From positions 1-23,852 of the forward strand of contig JWZX01002945.1 in assembly GCA_001275005.1 (NCBI GenBank): a DNA stretch of 23,852 nucleotides. Direction: 5' to 3'. Origin of the DNA: Chrysochromulina tobinii (Eukaryota; Haptophyta; Prymnesiales; Chrysochromulinaceae). Below, one piece after another: positions 1 through 9,783 of the stretch (positions are counted from its first letter, which is position 1; each line of letters starts with the position of its first letter). A model generated the notes under the pieces. That model was not told the origin of the DNA. It made no database searches and was given only the letters and a program-made list of their open reading frames with translations. A program made the position numbers and the translations under genes.

Positions 1-224
1 CTGCGGCATACTCCGAGAATGTGCCGACGGTCTCCGGTCGGCGCTTTCGAATATCGATGCGCGTCAGTTCAGGGAGTGTGATGTGTTCACCAGGCTGCCT
101 TTGTGTAGTTTGATGAACCTGCAATCACCAACCTACGCGACCAAGTTTACCCATTGTGAGATCCCTGTTGACGAACTCTCTGAACGGCTCTGGGAAGTCG
201 ACTCGTGCAGAAAGTGCGCTTTTT

Positions 225-1394
225 ATGCCAAAGCGCGTCCCGCTTACCGAGCGAGTAGCGGCGACCTTGAAGCGCCACGCCGAAGAGCGATGGCTTTTCG
301 ATGAGCGCCATGCCAAGGAGCTCCGTGAGCTCACTCACTCTGGCATGAGCGCTGAAATTTGTGAAGCCATCCAGCCGGCGATCCCAAGCCTTGTGCAGCT
401 GCTCAAGCTTAGCGGCGGAGCCTCAGTGGCTGCAAGGACCCTGATCAGACTCTCTCACACCAGCGTTACTGCCCGTGATGCCATCCGAGAGGCGGGCGCC
501 ATCCCGGCGCTCGTGGCGTTGCTGCATGCGGGTGCTGAGTCGGAGGCGGCGAAGAATGCGGCTGGCGTATTGTGGAACCTCGCCGACGACAACCCCACCA
601 ACCAAGACGCCATCCGAGAGGCGGGCGCCATCCCGCCGCTCGTGGCGTTGCTGCATGCGGGGGCTGAGTCGGAGGCGGCGGAGAAAGCGGCTGGCGTATT
701 GTGGAACCTCACCGACGACAACCCCAGCACCAACCAAGACGCCATCCGAGAAGCGGGCGCGATCCCGCCGCTAATCACGTTGCTGCATGCTGGGGCTGAG
801 TCGGAGGCGGCGGAGATTGCAGCAGAAACACTGGGCGTCCTCGCATCTAGCCCCACCTGCAGCGATGCCATCCTTGCCGCCGTCGTCAACGCCGCCGCGC
901 CTCTCCACGCCTTCTCTGAGCTGCAGCGCAAGCTCCGTTCAGTTGCGACGGTGCGCCTGCATCGTGCCGAGGCAGATGAGACCGTTGTTGCGCTGGAGGC
1001 GGCGCTGGCAACGGCGGCGGCCGTCGGCGCGGTGGACGAGGCGGTTACGGAGCGCGTGCGCTCGCGGCTTGAGGAGCTGCAGACGGCGGCGGCACGGCGC
1101 GCACGGCGCGAGTCTGTCGGGCTGAACGTGCCGCTGCCTGCCGATTTCACATGCCCGATCACGTACGACAAGATGAAGGACCCAGTCGTCGCTTCCGATG
1201 GCCATTCCTACGAGCGCAGCGCGATCGAGGAGATCCTCCGCGGCCCGCATCCCATCAGCCCGCTCACGCGCGCGACGCTCGGTACGGCGCTGGTGCCAAA
1301 CCTCAACCTGCGGCGGCGCATCGACGACCACGAGGCAGAGCTCGATCGGATGGCCGAGCAGATGGCGGCACGATTGGCCCACCGCCGTCGCTGA
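225..1394 (+). CDS. ARM-repeat U-box protein, probable E3 ubiquitin ligase
   Basis: The reading frame stays open from 117, but its first ATG is at 225, so I start there; an upstream exon is possible. Three nearly identical armadillo repeats of 42-44 residues (about 85-213, each carrying IREAGAIP and the first two GVLWNL) precede a helical stretch. A U-box follows at about 304-374, with DFTCPITYDKMKDPVV, GHSYER and the closing N-L-R-R-R-I segment. U-box proteins recruit a ubiquitin-loaded E2, and ARM repeats usually bind the substrate. ARM before U-box is the reverse of the usual plant PUB order. The frame closes at 1394, just before a long coiled coil in the next frame that looks like its natural C-terminus. 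The U-box assignment is strong; the substrate is unknown. Confidence 0.8.
   Translation: MPKRVPLTERVAATLKRHAEERWLFDERHAKELRELTHSGMSAEICEAIQPAIPSLVQLLKLSGGASVAARTLIRLSHTSVTARDAIREAGAIPALVALLHAGAESEAAKNAAGVLWNLADDNPTNQDAIREAGAIPPLVALLHAGAESEAAEKAAGVLWNLTDDNPSTNQDAIREAGAIPPLITLLHAGAESEAAEIAAETLGVLASSPTCSDAILAAVVNAAAPLHAFSELQRKLRSVATVRLHRAEADETVVALEAALATAAAVGAVDEAVTERVRSRLEELQTAAARRARRESVGLNVPLPADFTCPITYDKMKDPVVASDGHSYERSAIEEILRGPHPISPLTRATLGTALVPNLNLRRRIDDHEAELDRMAEQMAARLAHRRR
477..863 (+). repeat. Three tandem ARM-coding DNA repeats (about 129 bp)
   Basis: Units run 477-605, 606-737 and 738-863. The first two are nearly identical at the DNA level, including third codon positions, apart from a few substitutions and one extra codon at the end of unit 2. 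This implies recent duplication or gene conversion rather than ancient ARM repeats. Confidence 0.85.
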
Positions 1395-1632
1395 GGCGGA
1401 ATCGGCGGCCAACGCGAAGGAGGCGGCTGCCAAGGCGGAGGCGGCGGCGGCCAACGCGAAGGAGGCCGCAGCCAACGCGGAGATCGAGGCGTTGCGCAAG
1501 CAGCTCGCCGACGCCAAGAAGCGCATTCGGACCGAGGAAGATCATCACAAGGAAGATCACAATCCACCCGCACCCAAGCGGCGGGCACCATCACGGCGCT
1601 CCTCGGGAAGTGGCGCTGGTGGCAGCGCATAG
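1390..1632 (+). CDS. Frame-displaced coiled-coil tail of the U-box gene
   Basis: Directly after the U-box frame stops, the +1-shifted frame encodes an Ala/Glu/Lys-rich coiled coil with repeated A-N-A-K-E-A units, then an acidic/basic stretch and a Ser/Arg/Gly tail that ends at 1632. It has no start codon of its own with convincing context. From 225 to 1632 is 1408 nt, exactly one base more than a whole number of codons, so one extra base near 1370-1395 would explain the break. No GT-AG intron fits. It may be an assembly error, a polymorphism, a real inactivating frameshift or a programmed shift; the sequence alone cannot decide. Confidence 0.6.
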   Translation, partial: AEAESAANAKEAAAKAEAAAANAKEAAANAEIEALRKQLADAKKRIRTEEDHHKEDHNPPAPKRRAPSRRSSGSGAGGSA

Positions 1633-1736
1633 GGGCGCTCTTGTGATTCTCGCCAGAGTCCCGTCCGAGTCAGCACGTGGACTCTGTGGGTGACGTGGCG
1701 CTGAGCGAGATCCGTCATTGGAGAACGTTTGTACGG

Positions 1737-1796
1737 AGCGGCGGAGCTCGAATGAACGCCCTGTGTACCAGCGGCGGAGCTCGACTGAACGCCCTG
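1737..1796. repeat. Tandem pair of a 27-bp unit
   Basis: AGCGGCGGAGCTCG followed by AATGAACGCCCTG at 1737-1763 recurs at 1770-1796 with one change. Confidence 0.85.
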
Positions 1797-1950
1797 AACG
1801 GGACTGATTACTGCAGGCCACTCGAGATACCGGAGCGCCGCGGTATAATGCTTTGTGGCTATTCGCGGGGCCGATTTTAGCGCATAGCGGCGCCCGCCCT
1901 TAGCAACGGGGAAAAAATTGGGCCGGACCAGGTTTGCGTGGGACGTCCCA

Positions 1951-2055
1951 GCCGGCTGGGTTGTCCCAGCTCGGCCTGGGCTGTCCCACTTGGCTGGGCT
2001 GTCCCAGTTCGGCTGGGTTGTCTCACTTGGTTGGGTTGTCCCAGCTAGATTTGGG
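1951..2055. repeat. Minisatellite of 18-20-bp units
   Basis: About five units of the type GGCTGGGTTGTCCCA plus a short variable part (GCTC, CTT, GTTC) follow one another and decay at the right edge near GATTTGGG. Confidence 0.85.
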
Positions 2056-2294
2056 TCATGTCACGTCACACGTACTCACATACGCAGACGTGACACAGGT
2101 CGTACGCACAAGGTACACCCTCGTGCCGTCTGGCACCTGCCGAGCGTCTGGCACTCCGCTCAAGCTCTGGCACTATCCCAGTGTCGCACAAGGTACACCC
2201 TCGTACGTGGCTCGTGTCTGCCTGTGTCTGCTCGTGTCTGCCTGGATCCGTCGGTCGGGAGGCGCGCGCTCGGTGGCGTCAGTTTTCCGTGTCT

Positions 2295-3812
2295 TCAGTT
2301 CTCCTGTTCGAAATCGTCCTCAAAGACGACCGGCTGGACGGTGACCTTGCGCCGCTTCGCCTTCTTGCCGGGCTGGGGCACCGGCTGCGGCTTCTTGTAG
2401 GCAACCTCTTTCTGGTATTCGAGCATGGACTCGACGATGGTCGGGCAGAACGTCGGGTGTGCCATCCAGTTGAGCACGTCGCGCATGGCGGGGATGACCT
2501 GGCAGTGGTCGATGAACGGCGTGATGGTGCCCGGCTTCTCGTCCGACTCCTTCATCGTGCGGAGGCGCTGCGAGAGCATCGGGTGGCAGTGGACGCGGCG
2601 AGGCGTGAGGAAAAGGACGTGGCAGGCGCTCGCGGGAGGGGCTGGCGGGAGCGGGGCGTACCAGCGCGCAGAGCGCGAACAAGTTAGCGGTGACAAGGGG
2701 CTCACGCTCCCCCGTCACCAGGTTTGGTGAGCCCGGGGCGAAGTTGCCGAAGAGGGTGGACAGCTGCTGCGCCGCCTCAACTAGTTTCTTGCTCGGGAAG
2801 CTGAACTCTTGGATCTCATCATCATTGATCGTCATCTCGAAGAGGGCGTGGGAGATGGGGAAAAGTGCCTCCTCGTCCTTCTCGCCCTCTTGGTGATGGA
2901 AGAGGTATGCGTGGCGCTCGTTCATGGAGGCCAGGTCGCCTGGCTTGACGCCGTCGTAGAAGATGTTGAAGAGGATGGTGTACAGCTCTGAGTAGGTTTC
3001 TTTGCGCCCCTGCGAAGTGGCGAGGGCACGCGCAGACGAGAAGGGAAAAAGTCGCAGAGAAGGATGCTCGGCACAGGGTGGAGTGGGGGAGCAGCGCAGA
3101 GAGGGTGGCACGGCACGCACCTCGCGCGCGAGCTCGCTGATGTAGGCCTTGCCCAGTGGCGTGGCCATCAGCTCGTTGGTCAGGAGCATGAGCTCCTTGC
3201 CGTCGTCGGCGACGAGCGCGTCGTAGTGGTCATCGTCGAGCTTGTTGTTCTGCTTGCAGAATGTGAGCACGATCTTGAGCACGAGCTTGGGGGTGATGTC
3301 GAGGCTGTCTCGAAAGAGACACATCTGGTACATCTTGGCCACGCCGCGGGCGATTGCCTTCAGGCCGACCGTCTTGGCGATCTTGAGCTCCGACAGCGTC
3401 GGGACCTCGCTCAGCGTGTTATCGTCATTCGCCCACCACTCATTGGCCTCCTTGCGCGAGAGCGATGTTGTCGATGAAGCCGCCTTGTTTGAGTCCATGG
3501 GTGTGGCTGCCTTGAGGCTATGCACCTGACGCACAAGGGGGCGCACTCAGAGGGCACGTGCGGGGGGCGCTGTCGAGTGTGATCGCGCACCTCTCGTCGG
3601 ACGGCGTTCAAGCTGTCCCGCACCGTCGTGTCGGAGATCATGGTCTCGAGACGCTCCGTGAGCTCGGTGGTCGACTCCGTGAGCTCGGTGATTGTCTTCT
3701 TCATCTCCTGCACGGCCATCAGGGTCTGGTTGCTGGCATCTGCGTTCGGCTTGGTCGGCAGCGGCGTCGTGCGCGTCATGGCTCTGCGCGGGTGTAGCGT
3801 GAGGGCGCCCAT
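2295..3812 (-). CDS. Unrecognised four-exon protein, about 396 aa
   Basis: Exons on the minus strand are 3812-3591, 3525-3121, 3009-2719 and 2567-2295. Introns are GT-AG, all phase 0, with donors GAG/GTGCGC, GAG/GTGCGT and CTG/GTGACG and acceptors ending CAG. The N-terminus has a short Thr/Glu-rich coiled coil (ELTESTTELTERLETM). The body is a mostly helical soluble domain containing KIAKTVGLKAIARGVAKMYQ and a segment rich in His and acidic residues. The C-terminus has a basic patch (GKKAKRRK) that could be a nuclear signal, then an acidic end. No signal peptide or membrane segment. An alternative ATG lies at 3779, and an acceptor-like CAG just before it leaves room for a 5' UTR intron. I do not recognise the family and give no function. 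Confidence 0.72.
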
Positions 3813-4636
3813 GGGTGAGAAGAAGGTGCTGTGGAGTGAGTTGCTGAGGTGAGGGGCGCACACGGTGGTACTGGCTGCTGGGGACGGTGAGACGTGGGCA
3901 GTCGTGCGCGCGCGGAGCTGGAGACAGGTGGACGGCTGCGGGAACACTGCACGCATGCAGGTGCATGAGTGCCCAGGGGCGGGGTGCGCAGCAGCGAGGG
4001 GACGCGCGCCCGCTGGAGAGGGTGAGGCGAAGGCGCTTTGGATCGCGGGGAGCCGCGCTCGCGTGCGCGGGGCGGGGCGCTCAGGCAGGAGGAGCGCCTG
4101 GCACCTTGACGTATGCGTAGCTGCAGGGGAGCGGGCCGCGGGGCGGTGTGCGCAGCAGTGAGGGGCGCGCGCGCGCGCGCACCCGCTGGAGCGGGTGAGG
4201 CGAGCAGGGCGCGGGAGATCGCGGGGAGACGTGCGCGCGCAGCGCGGGGCGGGGCGCGCAGGGTCGCTAAGCGCCAGGCGGGCGAGCTTGCCTTTCATCG
4301 GTCGGGCGCTCGTGGGAGAGAGTCTGGTCGACCAGGACGGCGCGTTTTCACACACAGAGGTCTGCCATTCGAAACCGCCGGGGTCGATTATCAGCTGAAT
4401 GTAAATCGTATGAGCCGAGGAAGATTTGACCTGCTGGAGCGTATGGCCACGTGTTTCGTCTGAGGCCTCTGGTGCGTGTTGGTTTCAGAAAATTGTTTGG
4501 TTTGGAATCCTCCGCAAAAGGCGCCTTCCCAGGAGAGGCACGGTGTTCTCCGCGTCGCTTCTCTTCAATGCACGGGTCCGAAGCAGGGTTACAGCGACAT
4601 CTTTGAGCTCACGCCGGCGAGCCGGGTGACGCCGAG
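3813..4636. other. GC-rich upstream flank, no gene seen
   Basis: The 5' side of the unknown minus-strand gene. Long open frames here encode only Ala/Arg/Pro-rich low-complexity peptides and look like composition artefacts. It contains the imperfect tandem repeat at 3983-4263. A first exon or promoter of the unknown gene could lie here. Confidence 0.5.
3983..4263. repeat. Imperfect tandem duplication, period about 160 bp
   Basis: Two copies (about 3983-4090 and 4145-4263) share in order GTGCGCAGCAG, CCCGCTGGAG, GGGTGAGGCGA, GATCGCGGGGAG and GCGGGGCGGGGCGC. The second copy carries an extra (GC)n run. Confidence 0.7.
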
Positions 4637-4840
4637 TCACACAGTGGTGTTGTCACCGGCCATCTCTTGGTAGTTGATTGGGATTGGCAAGTCGTGTTGC
4701 TTGACACGCTTGGAGCCAGCAGCCCGGCCCAAGGCCTTCTTAGCAGCGCCCGGACGCACGCGCGCAACATGCTCCTCAGCCGGGGACTCTTCCTCGTCTT
4801 CGTCTCCGGAGAGTGCATTGTCATCGTCTGAGGGCGGCAT
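4637..4840 (-). CDS. Small acidic/basic protein, 67 aa, unrecognised
   Basis: The frame starts at the ATG at 4840 (MPPSDDDNALSGDEDEEES), with an acidic first third, a basic Ala/Lys/Arg middle (KKALGRAAGSKRVK) that resembles a nuclear localisation signal, and a C-terminus ending in NTTV. The frame remains open further upstream through the hairpin array, but that part is a repeat translation, so I prefer the internal ATG. It could be a true small protein or the last exon of a larger gene. The ordered acidic-to-basic composition argues for coding; there is no family match. Confidence 0.45.
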   Translation of the reverse strand: MPPSDDDNALSGDEDEEESPAEEHVARVRPGAAKKALGRAAGSKRVKQHDLPIPINYQEMAGDNTTV

Positions 4841-4930
4841 GGCAGTAGGAGAGTCGCATGTTTGCGAACGACGTGCTCGCGCGCGTGAGCTTCGCGCGGC
4901 ATCTTGCGACTTGACGCTCCAAAAGCAGAA

Positions 4931-5253
4931 TTCACAGCTGCTCAAAGTCGAGGAGCTGTGAGTATTTTTGAGGCTTTTCTCGCAGCTCGTCGGAACATTG
5001 AAGCAGCTGTGAGTTTTTATTTTCACAGCTCGTAAACTTTGAGCAGCTATGAGTTTCTTTCTCACTGCTTCTCAATGTTAGAGGGAGCTGTGAATCTTTT
5101 TTGAGGTTTTCTCACAGCTCATCGCAACAGTTGTAACGTTGTCGAGCTGCGAGTTTTAAAGTCACAGGTGCTACAAGTTGCGAGGAGCTGTGAGAATGAA
5201 ACTCACAGCTGCTCGAACTTGAGGAGCTGTGAGAAAAATATTCACAGCTGCTC
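4931..5253. repeat. Array of seven palindromic hairpins plus a half unit
   Basis: Units are at about 4931-4962, 4977-5013, 5023-5053, 5059-5094, 5109-5153, 5161-5194 and 5201-5233, with a lone left arm at 5241-5253. Each has a left arm like CTCACAGCTGCTC, a short loop often containing AACTT or AACAT, and a right arm like GAGGAGCTGTGAG. AT-rich linkers of about 4-15 nt separate units. Arms diverge between units, but often in ways that keep pairing. It lies between the start of the small minus-strand gene and the ARM gene at 5531. Confidence 0.85.
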
Positions 5254-5530
5254 ACTTGGTGGAAAACACCGTTAACCAAGGCTGCTGCGCTCGCCTTTTT
5301 CAGGGTCCCCAGGATTCCTTCACGAGATTCTTATGCGGGTCCTTAAGATGCATAAAATCCCGAGCGGCTTCGCCGACAAAGGACCAAGCGTGAACAGCTC
5401 TGTGTGAAACGGCTGTGAGCCCTCCTGGTGTCGGTAAAGAATGTTCACAGTCAATTCACACTCGCGGCTTTCGAGCTGTTAGAATGGCCGTAGTGCTCGT
5501 GCCAGTACGCCCCTGCTGTTAAAGGCGCAC
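5254..5530 (+). promoter_or_regulatory. Upstream region of the large ARM gene
   Basis: About 277 bp between the hairpin array and the ATG at 5531. It includes a weaker echo of the hairpin arms (ACAGCTCTGTGTG and GGCTGTGAG near 5395-5419) and a TGTTCACA motif at about 5448, also seen upstream of the helicase gene. No defined promoter element can be assigned. Confidence 0.3.
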
Positions 5531-8500
5531 ATGTCGATCCAGCCGATCCAGCATCCCAAGCCGCGACCCGTCAGCCCGCCGACCTATGTGCGGCCCGAGG
5601 ATTACGACGCGGAGGAGCCCAAACTCGTCGAGGAGCAGACTCAAGTTGGTCGCCAGCAGGCGTTCTCGCTGCAGGCGTGCGCGCCACTCGTCAAGCTGCT
5701 CGACTCATCGCTCACGCTGATCATCGTCGACGCGGCGAATGCGCTGTTCAACTTGACGATCGCTGAGGCGAACGCCGACTCGCTGCTGACGCTCGGAGCG
5801 CTGCCAAAGCTGTGCGTGCTCCTCTTCCATGAGGACCCCGCTGTCAAGGCTGCCGCCGCGGGTGTGCTGATGAACGTGTGCGCCACGTCCAGCCGCTGCC
5901 GCTCGGAGCTCGCGTATTCGGGGCTGCTCAGGCAGTTGCTCGATCAGATCGTGGCGTCGACGGCGACCGACGCGATCATGGGCGAGGCCGAGGTGCGCAA
6001 GAACGCGCTCGGTGCGCTCAACAACTTGATGCTCGACGCGCACGCGGCAAAGCAGCTGCGGCCCGAGGGAGGCATCGAGATCCTGGTCGATCTGCTGCGT
6101 GTTGAAGGCGCGCAGGGCGAGGCGCGCCTCGAGGACGCGGGTTCGTCGCTGCTGCGCGCGCTCCAGGAGGATGTCAAGGCGGGCGAGGTCTTCGTCGAGT
6201 GCGGAGGCCTCGCCGCGCTCGTCTCGGCACTTGCGTCGCCCAACGAGGAGCTTCAGGTGCGCTTGTGCGGCTTGATCTTCCAGGGGTGCGAGCAGGTGCC
6301 AACGGCACGGCAGGCGCTGCACGAGCTCAAGGTTGTGAAGGCGGTGCTCCCGTTACTTACCTCATCCTCCGAGGAGGTGCAAGAGAGCGCCGCGCGCGCG
6401 ATCGAAAAGATCTCTCGCATGCCCGCCGCCGCGATCGCGGTGCGCCGACAGGAAGGCATCCCGATGCTGATTGACCTGATGAGCTCCTCGGACGAGGGCG
6501 TGCAGCTCGCGGCGGTCTGCGCGCTCATGAACGTGGCGCACTCGGACCCGAAGGCCGCCGCCGCCATCCGCGACAGCGACGGCCTCAAGCCTCTAGTCAC
6601 CTTCCTCACCTGCGCCAACGTCGAGATCCAGATCGCTTCCGCCAATACCCTCCTCGGATGCTCACGCAACGAAGCGAACAAGACGGGGATCCGCGAGCTG
6701 GGTGGGATTGAGCAGTTGCTCAAGATGCTCCCGAACACCAACCCTCGCGACGCGCAGGCCGCTGCCGTCGCCACGCTCGCGTACCTGACCCTCAACGAGG
6801 ACGATGCTCGTGTGCTCGTGCGCCTGCAGGGCGGCCTCAAGAAACTGCAGGCGCTGCTCTACGCCAACGACCCGATCCTGCAGGCGCACGCGGCGGAGGT
6901 GTTCACGCACTGCGCCCCCAACCACGAGTGCCGCATCGCCATGCGCCTCGTCGACTGCCTCGCGCCGCTCGTCGCGCTGCTCTCGTCCCCACATGCCGCC
7001 GCGCGCACTGCATCGGCGGGCGCCCTGATGCAAGCTACTCAAGCAACGCGTACCAACCAGATCAAGTGCCGTGAACTCGGCGCCATTGCGCCTCTGCTCC
7101 GTCTCCTCGAGCCGCCCGATGAGGGGCCGCCCGACCGAGAGTGCCAGCGCAAGGCAGTCTGGTCCCTCTCGAATATTGCATGCGAGCCAACGGCCGCGAA
7201 GCAGCTGCGCCAGTCGCCTTCGGGCTTTGGACCACTCATCCAGCTCATCTCCGAGGGAGATCCAATCCTGCAGCGGCCCGCGTCCGCATGCCTCTTCAAC
7301 GCCTCCGCCAACGACCTGGGCGCTCCGGGCGCCATCCACTCGACACGAGGCTTCCCGGCCCTCTCGGATGCGCTCGTCTACCAAGAATGGGACCATCACC
7401 ACGAGATCGTCGCCATGGCGGCCGGCATCCTGCATAACTGCGCGGTGAGCGCACCTTGATTGCGCACCTTGATTGCGCACCTTGCTTGCGCCACCTTGAT
7501 TGCGAACCTTGCTTGCTCCCCACGCTCCCCAATTTCGTCTCGCTCCCCCACAGGCCATCCGCGGCTTCGCGACCAAGATGATGGCCGAGCAGCCCGAGAT
7601 TGCGCCTCGGCTACTCGGCTGCATCCGCATGGACACCGCCGCTCGCGGCGACGACGTGCCCGGGTACATCCTCCAGACATCCAGCTCTATCGGTGCGCTG
7701 ATGAACCTGACCACCGAGGCGACCGCCGCGGTCGAGTTCATGCTTAGCGCCGATGCGCCCATGGCCAAGTTGCTCGAGGTCATGCCCGTCTCACGCGATG
7801 AGTGGGCGATTGAGTGCCACGCCGCCGGTTGCCTCGCGAACATTTGCATGGAGGAGCTCGGACGCGCCAAGCTCGTACAGATGAAGGGCGTCAAGACGAT
7901 CGTCGAGACCCTGGAGGCGAGCGAGGATGACAACCAATCGACCTCGTGCTGCGTCGCGCTACTGAACGCCTGCTTCGACAAGTCCCCGCCCGGAAGCCAA
8001 GCCGAGGGGACAGAGGTGCGCGAACAGCTGCTCGACTGCTCGGGCGTCGGTGCACTCGTCAACTGCCTTGCCTCCGAGAACGTCGACCTGAAGGCAGCGG
8101 CCGCAGGCGCCCTTCTCAACTGCTCCGCGACGGCTGGGTGCGCGGAGGCCATCCGCGATGCGACTGTGGACAATGAGGCGACCAAGACCTCGGCCTCTGG
8201 CTTCGAGCTGCTGCTGCGGCTGCTCTCCGCCGAGCAGCCGCTCCTGCGCGCGCGTGCGGCGGGTGCGCTCTTCAATTGCGCGGCGTTCGGTCCCGACACG
8301 CGCCTCGCGATGCTCGAGGCTGGCGTGCTCACGGGCGTCGCGGCCGCGCTCAAGGCGCCGAACGACAATTACGGCGCGCCTAAGGGGACCTCCAAGGAGC
8401 TCACGTACCGAATCCAGGCCAACCTGGTGGGCGTGGTGCTCAATGCCGCGCTCAACCCCACATGCAAGACCGCGCTGCTGGCCGCGGATGTGATGACGCC

Positions 8501-9005
8501 TCTGGTCGAGGTTCTCGGCTCACCCGACCCCACCGTCCAATCACAAGCCTCGACGGCGATCGCCTACCTGTCCGACAAGGCCGAGCCGCGTCCAGGATCG
8601 CCCAACTCGACGCTCACCTCAATCGAGGATCCTGCCGCGATGACCAAGGCCAAGCTTCGCTTCCACCAGAAGCCGGTAGGCTCGGGCGCCGCCGCCGCCG
8701 CCGCGCTTGGCTCGAGCAGCGGCAGCAGCAGCAGCACCGACCCCCACAACCTCATGAGCAGCAGCGTGCCGTACCCCGCAGAGGATCCGGACGACACGCC
8801 GGGTGCGCGCACAAAGGCGCTCATCGGCTTGATGCCCAAGGCCAAGGTGTCCGCGACGCACGACTCAAAGACGAAGCTCGCGCGCTCCGTGCAGGAGCGA
8901 CCCGAAGTGTACGGCCGGCGCCTCACCGTCTGTTATGAGCCCTCGGAAATGGAGGAGCCGTACCAGGAGATTCCCACTCCTCTCCCCAGCCCGCGCGACT
9001 ACTGA
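5531..9005 (+). CDS. Large armadillo-repeat protein, 1121 aa
   Basis: Two exons, 5531-7444 and 7554-9005, joined in phase 0 (donor GCG/GTGAGC, acceptor CACAG/GCC). The N-terminus is Pro-rich (about 30 residues). From about 40 to 1000 the protein is a solenoid of armadillo-type repeats, recognisable by units such as AANALFNLT, AAGVLMNVC, AVCALMNVA, AAGALLNCS and AAGALFNCA. The C-terminus is low complexity with Ala and Ser runs, then a short conserved-looking tail (ERPEVYGRRL). No catalytic domain, membrane segment or signal peptide. Such solenoids serve as protein-binding scaffolds. The length and uninterrupted ARM content recall flagellar ARM proteins such as ARMC3/ARMC4, but that is only a guess. 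The gene structure is well supported because the solenoid continues across the splice. Confidence 0.88.
7445..7553 (+). repeat. Intron with 13-bp tandem repeats
   Basis: The 109-bp intron of the ARM gene. Its first two thirds are about five copies of a 13-bp unit (GCGCACCTTGATT, with GCTT variants), followed by a C/T-rich tract and CACAG. Confidence 0.9.
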
Positions 9006-9493
9006 GCGACGACAGCGAGGATGGCGATCGTTATCACGGCGCATGCATGCGCGCGCTCGCCTTGTGCGGGAGGGCGTGATGCGGGCTTGGTGGGGGTGCT
9101 TCGTGGCCTGACGTCAGGGCGTGGACGTGATGATGATCGTTTGCACCTGCCTGTGGCTGAGCTGAGTGGCGTTGAAGAGCATGAGTGTGAGTGTGATGCA
9201 TCACGTGAGCGCATGTTCGAGCATCGAGGGGCGTTGCTAAGCGCGAGCGCCTAAAGCGCCGGCTGCAGCGTGTATGGTATGGAACTAAGGCAACTGTGCG
9301 GGCACGGTGGTGTCGGTCTCGCGGCCGGTGGTTGCTGAGTGAGCTGAGCGGACGTGCCCGCGGGCGCTGCCCGACGGGCAACCGAAATCATGCATGCGGT
9401 CGCGTGTGTGAGAGTAGAGAGAACGTCGCTGAGCACGATGCAAGGACCGCGATCCGCGTCTCGATAAAAAACATGTCCATCACAAAAAAGCAG
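9006..9493. other. 3' flank of the ARM gene, no gene seen
   Basis: About 490 bp with no convincing coding frame and no clear repeat beyond short palindromes (TGATGCATCA near 9196). It probably holds the 3' UTR of the ARM gene and ends at the hAT element. Confidence 0.5.
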
Positions 9494-9783
9494 CGTGGGA
9501 ACAGGGTATGACAATACACGGAAAAGATATGAAAATTATGTATTATACGTATTATATTGTATTCTGTATTAATACGGTTCGTATTATTGGCCGACATAAT
9601 ACAGCGGACCGTTCACGTTCACGCGCCGCCGCGTCGTGCCGAGCAGCGCGCGAAGCCGAGAACCCATGCTGAACCTCGTGACCACCCCAACCACCGTGAC
9701 CGCGACGATGGCCGCAGCGGCAGAAACCCGGCGGCTCGACATCGAGGCGATGCACGCAAAGGCGCTCAGCATCTTCAACACGA

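Larger units (their letters stand above)
1633..2294. other. Convergent spacer, no gene seen
   Basis: This 662-bp gap lies between the 3' ends of the U-box gene (+) and the unknown gene (-). I see no credible coding region. It holds a 27-bp direct repeat, an 18-20-bp minisatellite and a pair of matching blocks (CACAAGGTACACCCTCGT near 2108 and 2188). Confidence 0.6.

Noticed and set aside
3813-4355. N-terminal extension of the unknown minus-strand gene
   Set aside because: The translation is Ala/Arg/Pro low complexity over a GC-rich tandem repeat with no motif; more likely promoter, UTR or intron.
4360-4390. Possible tRNA (B-box-like ATTCGAAAC)
   Set aside because: The first base of the B box is wrong, and no A box or cloverleaf arms fit around it.
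4841-5065. N-terminal extension of the 67-residue protein
   Set aside because: This part is a translation of the hairpin array and changes composition sharply at the ATG at 4840.
4931-5253. CRISPR-like array
   Set aside because: The repeated units are self-complementary, vary in sequence, and have no unique constant-length spacers; the genome is eukaryotic.
6662-8368. Long minus-strand frame across both exons of the ARM gene
   Set aside because: It runs straight through the intron and has no domain; the plus strand carries unbroken ARM repeats.
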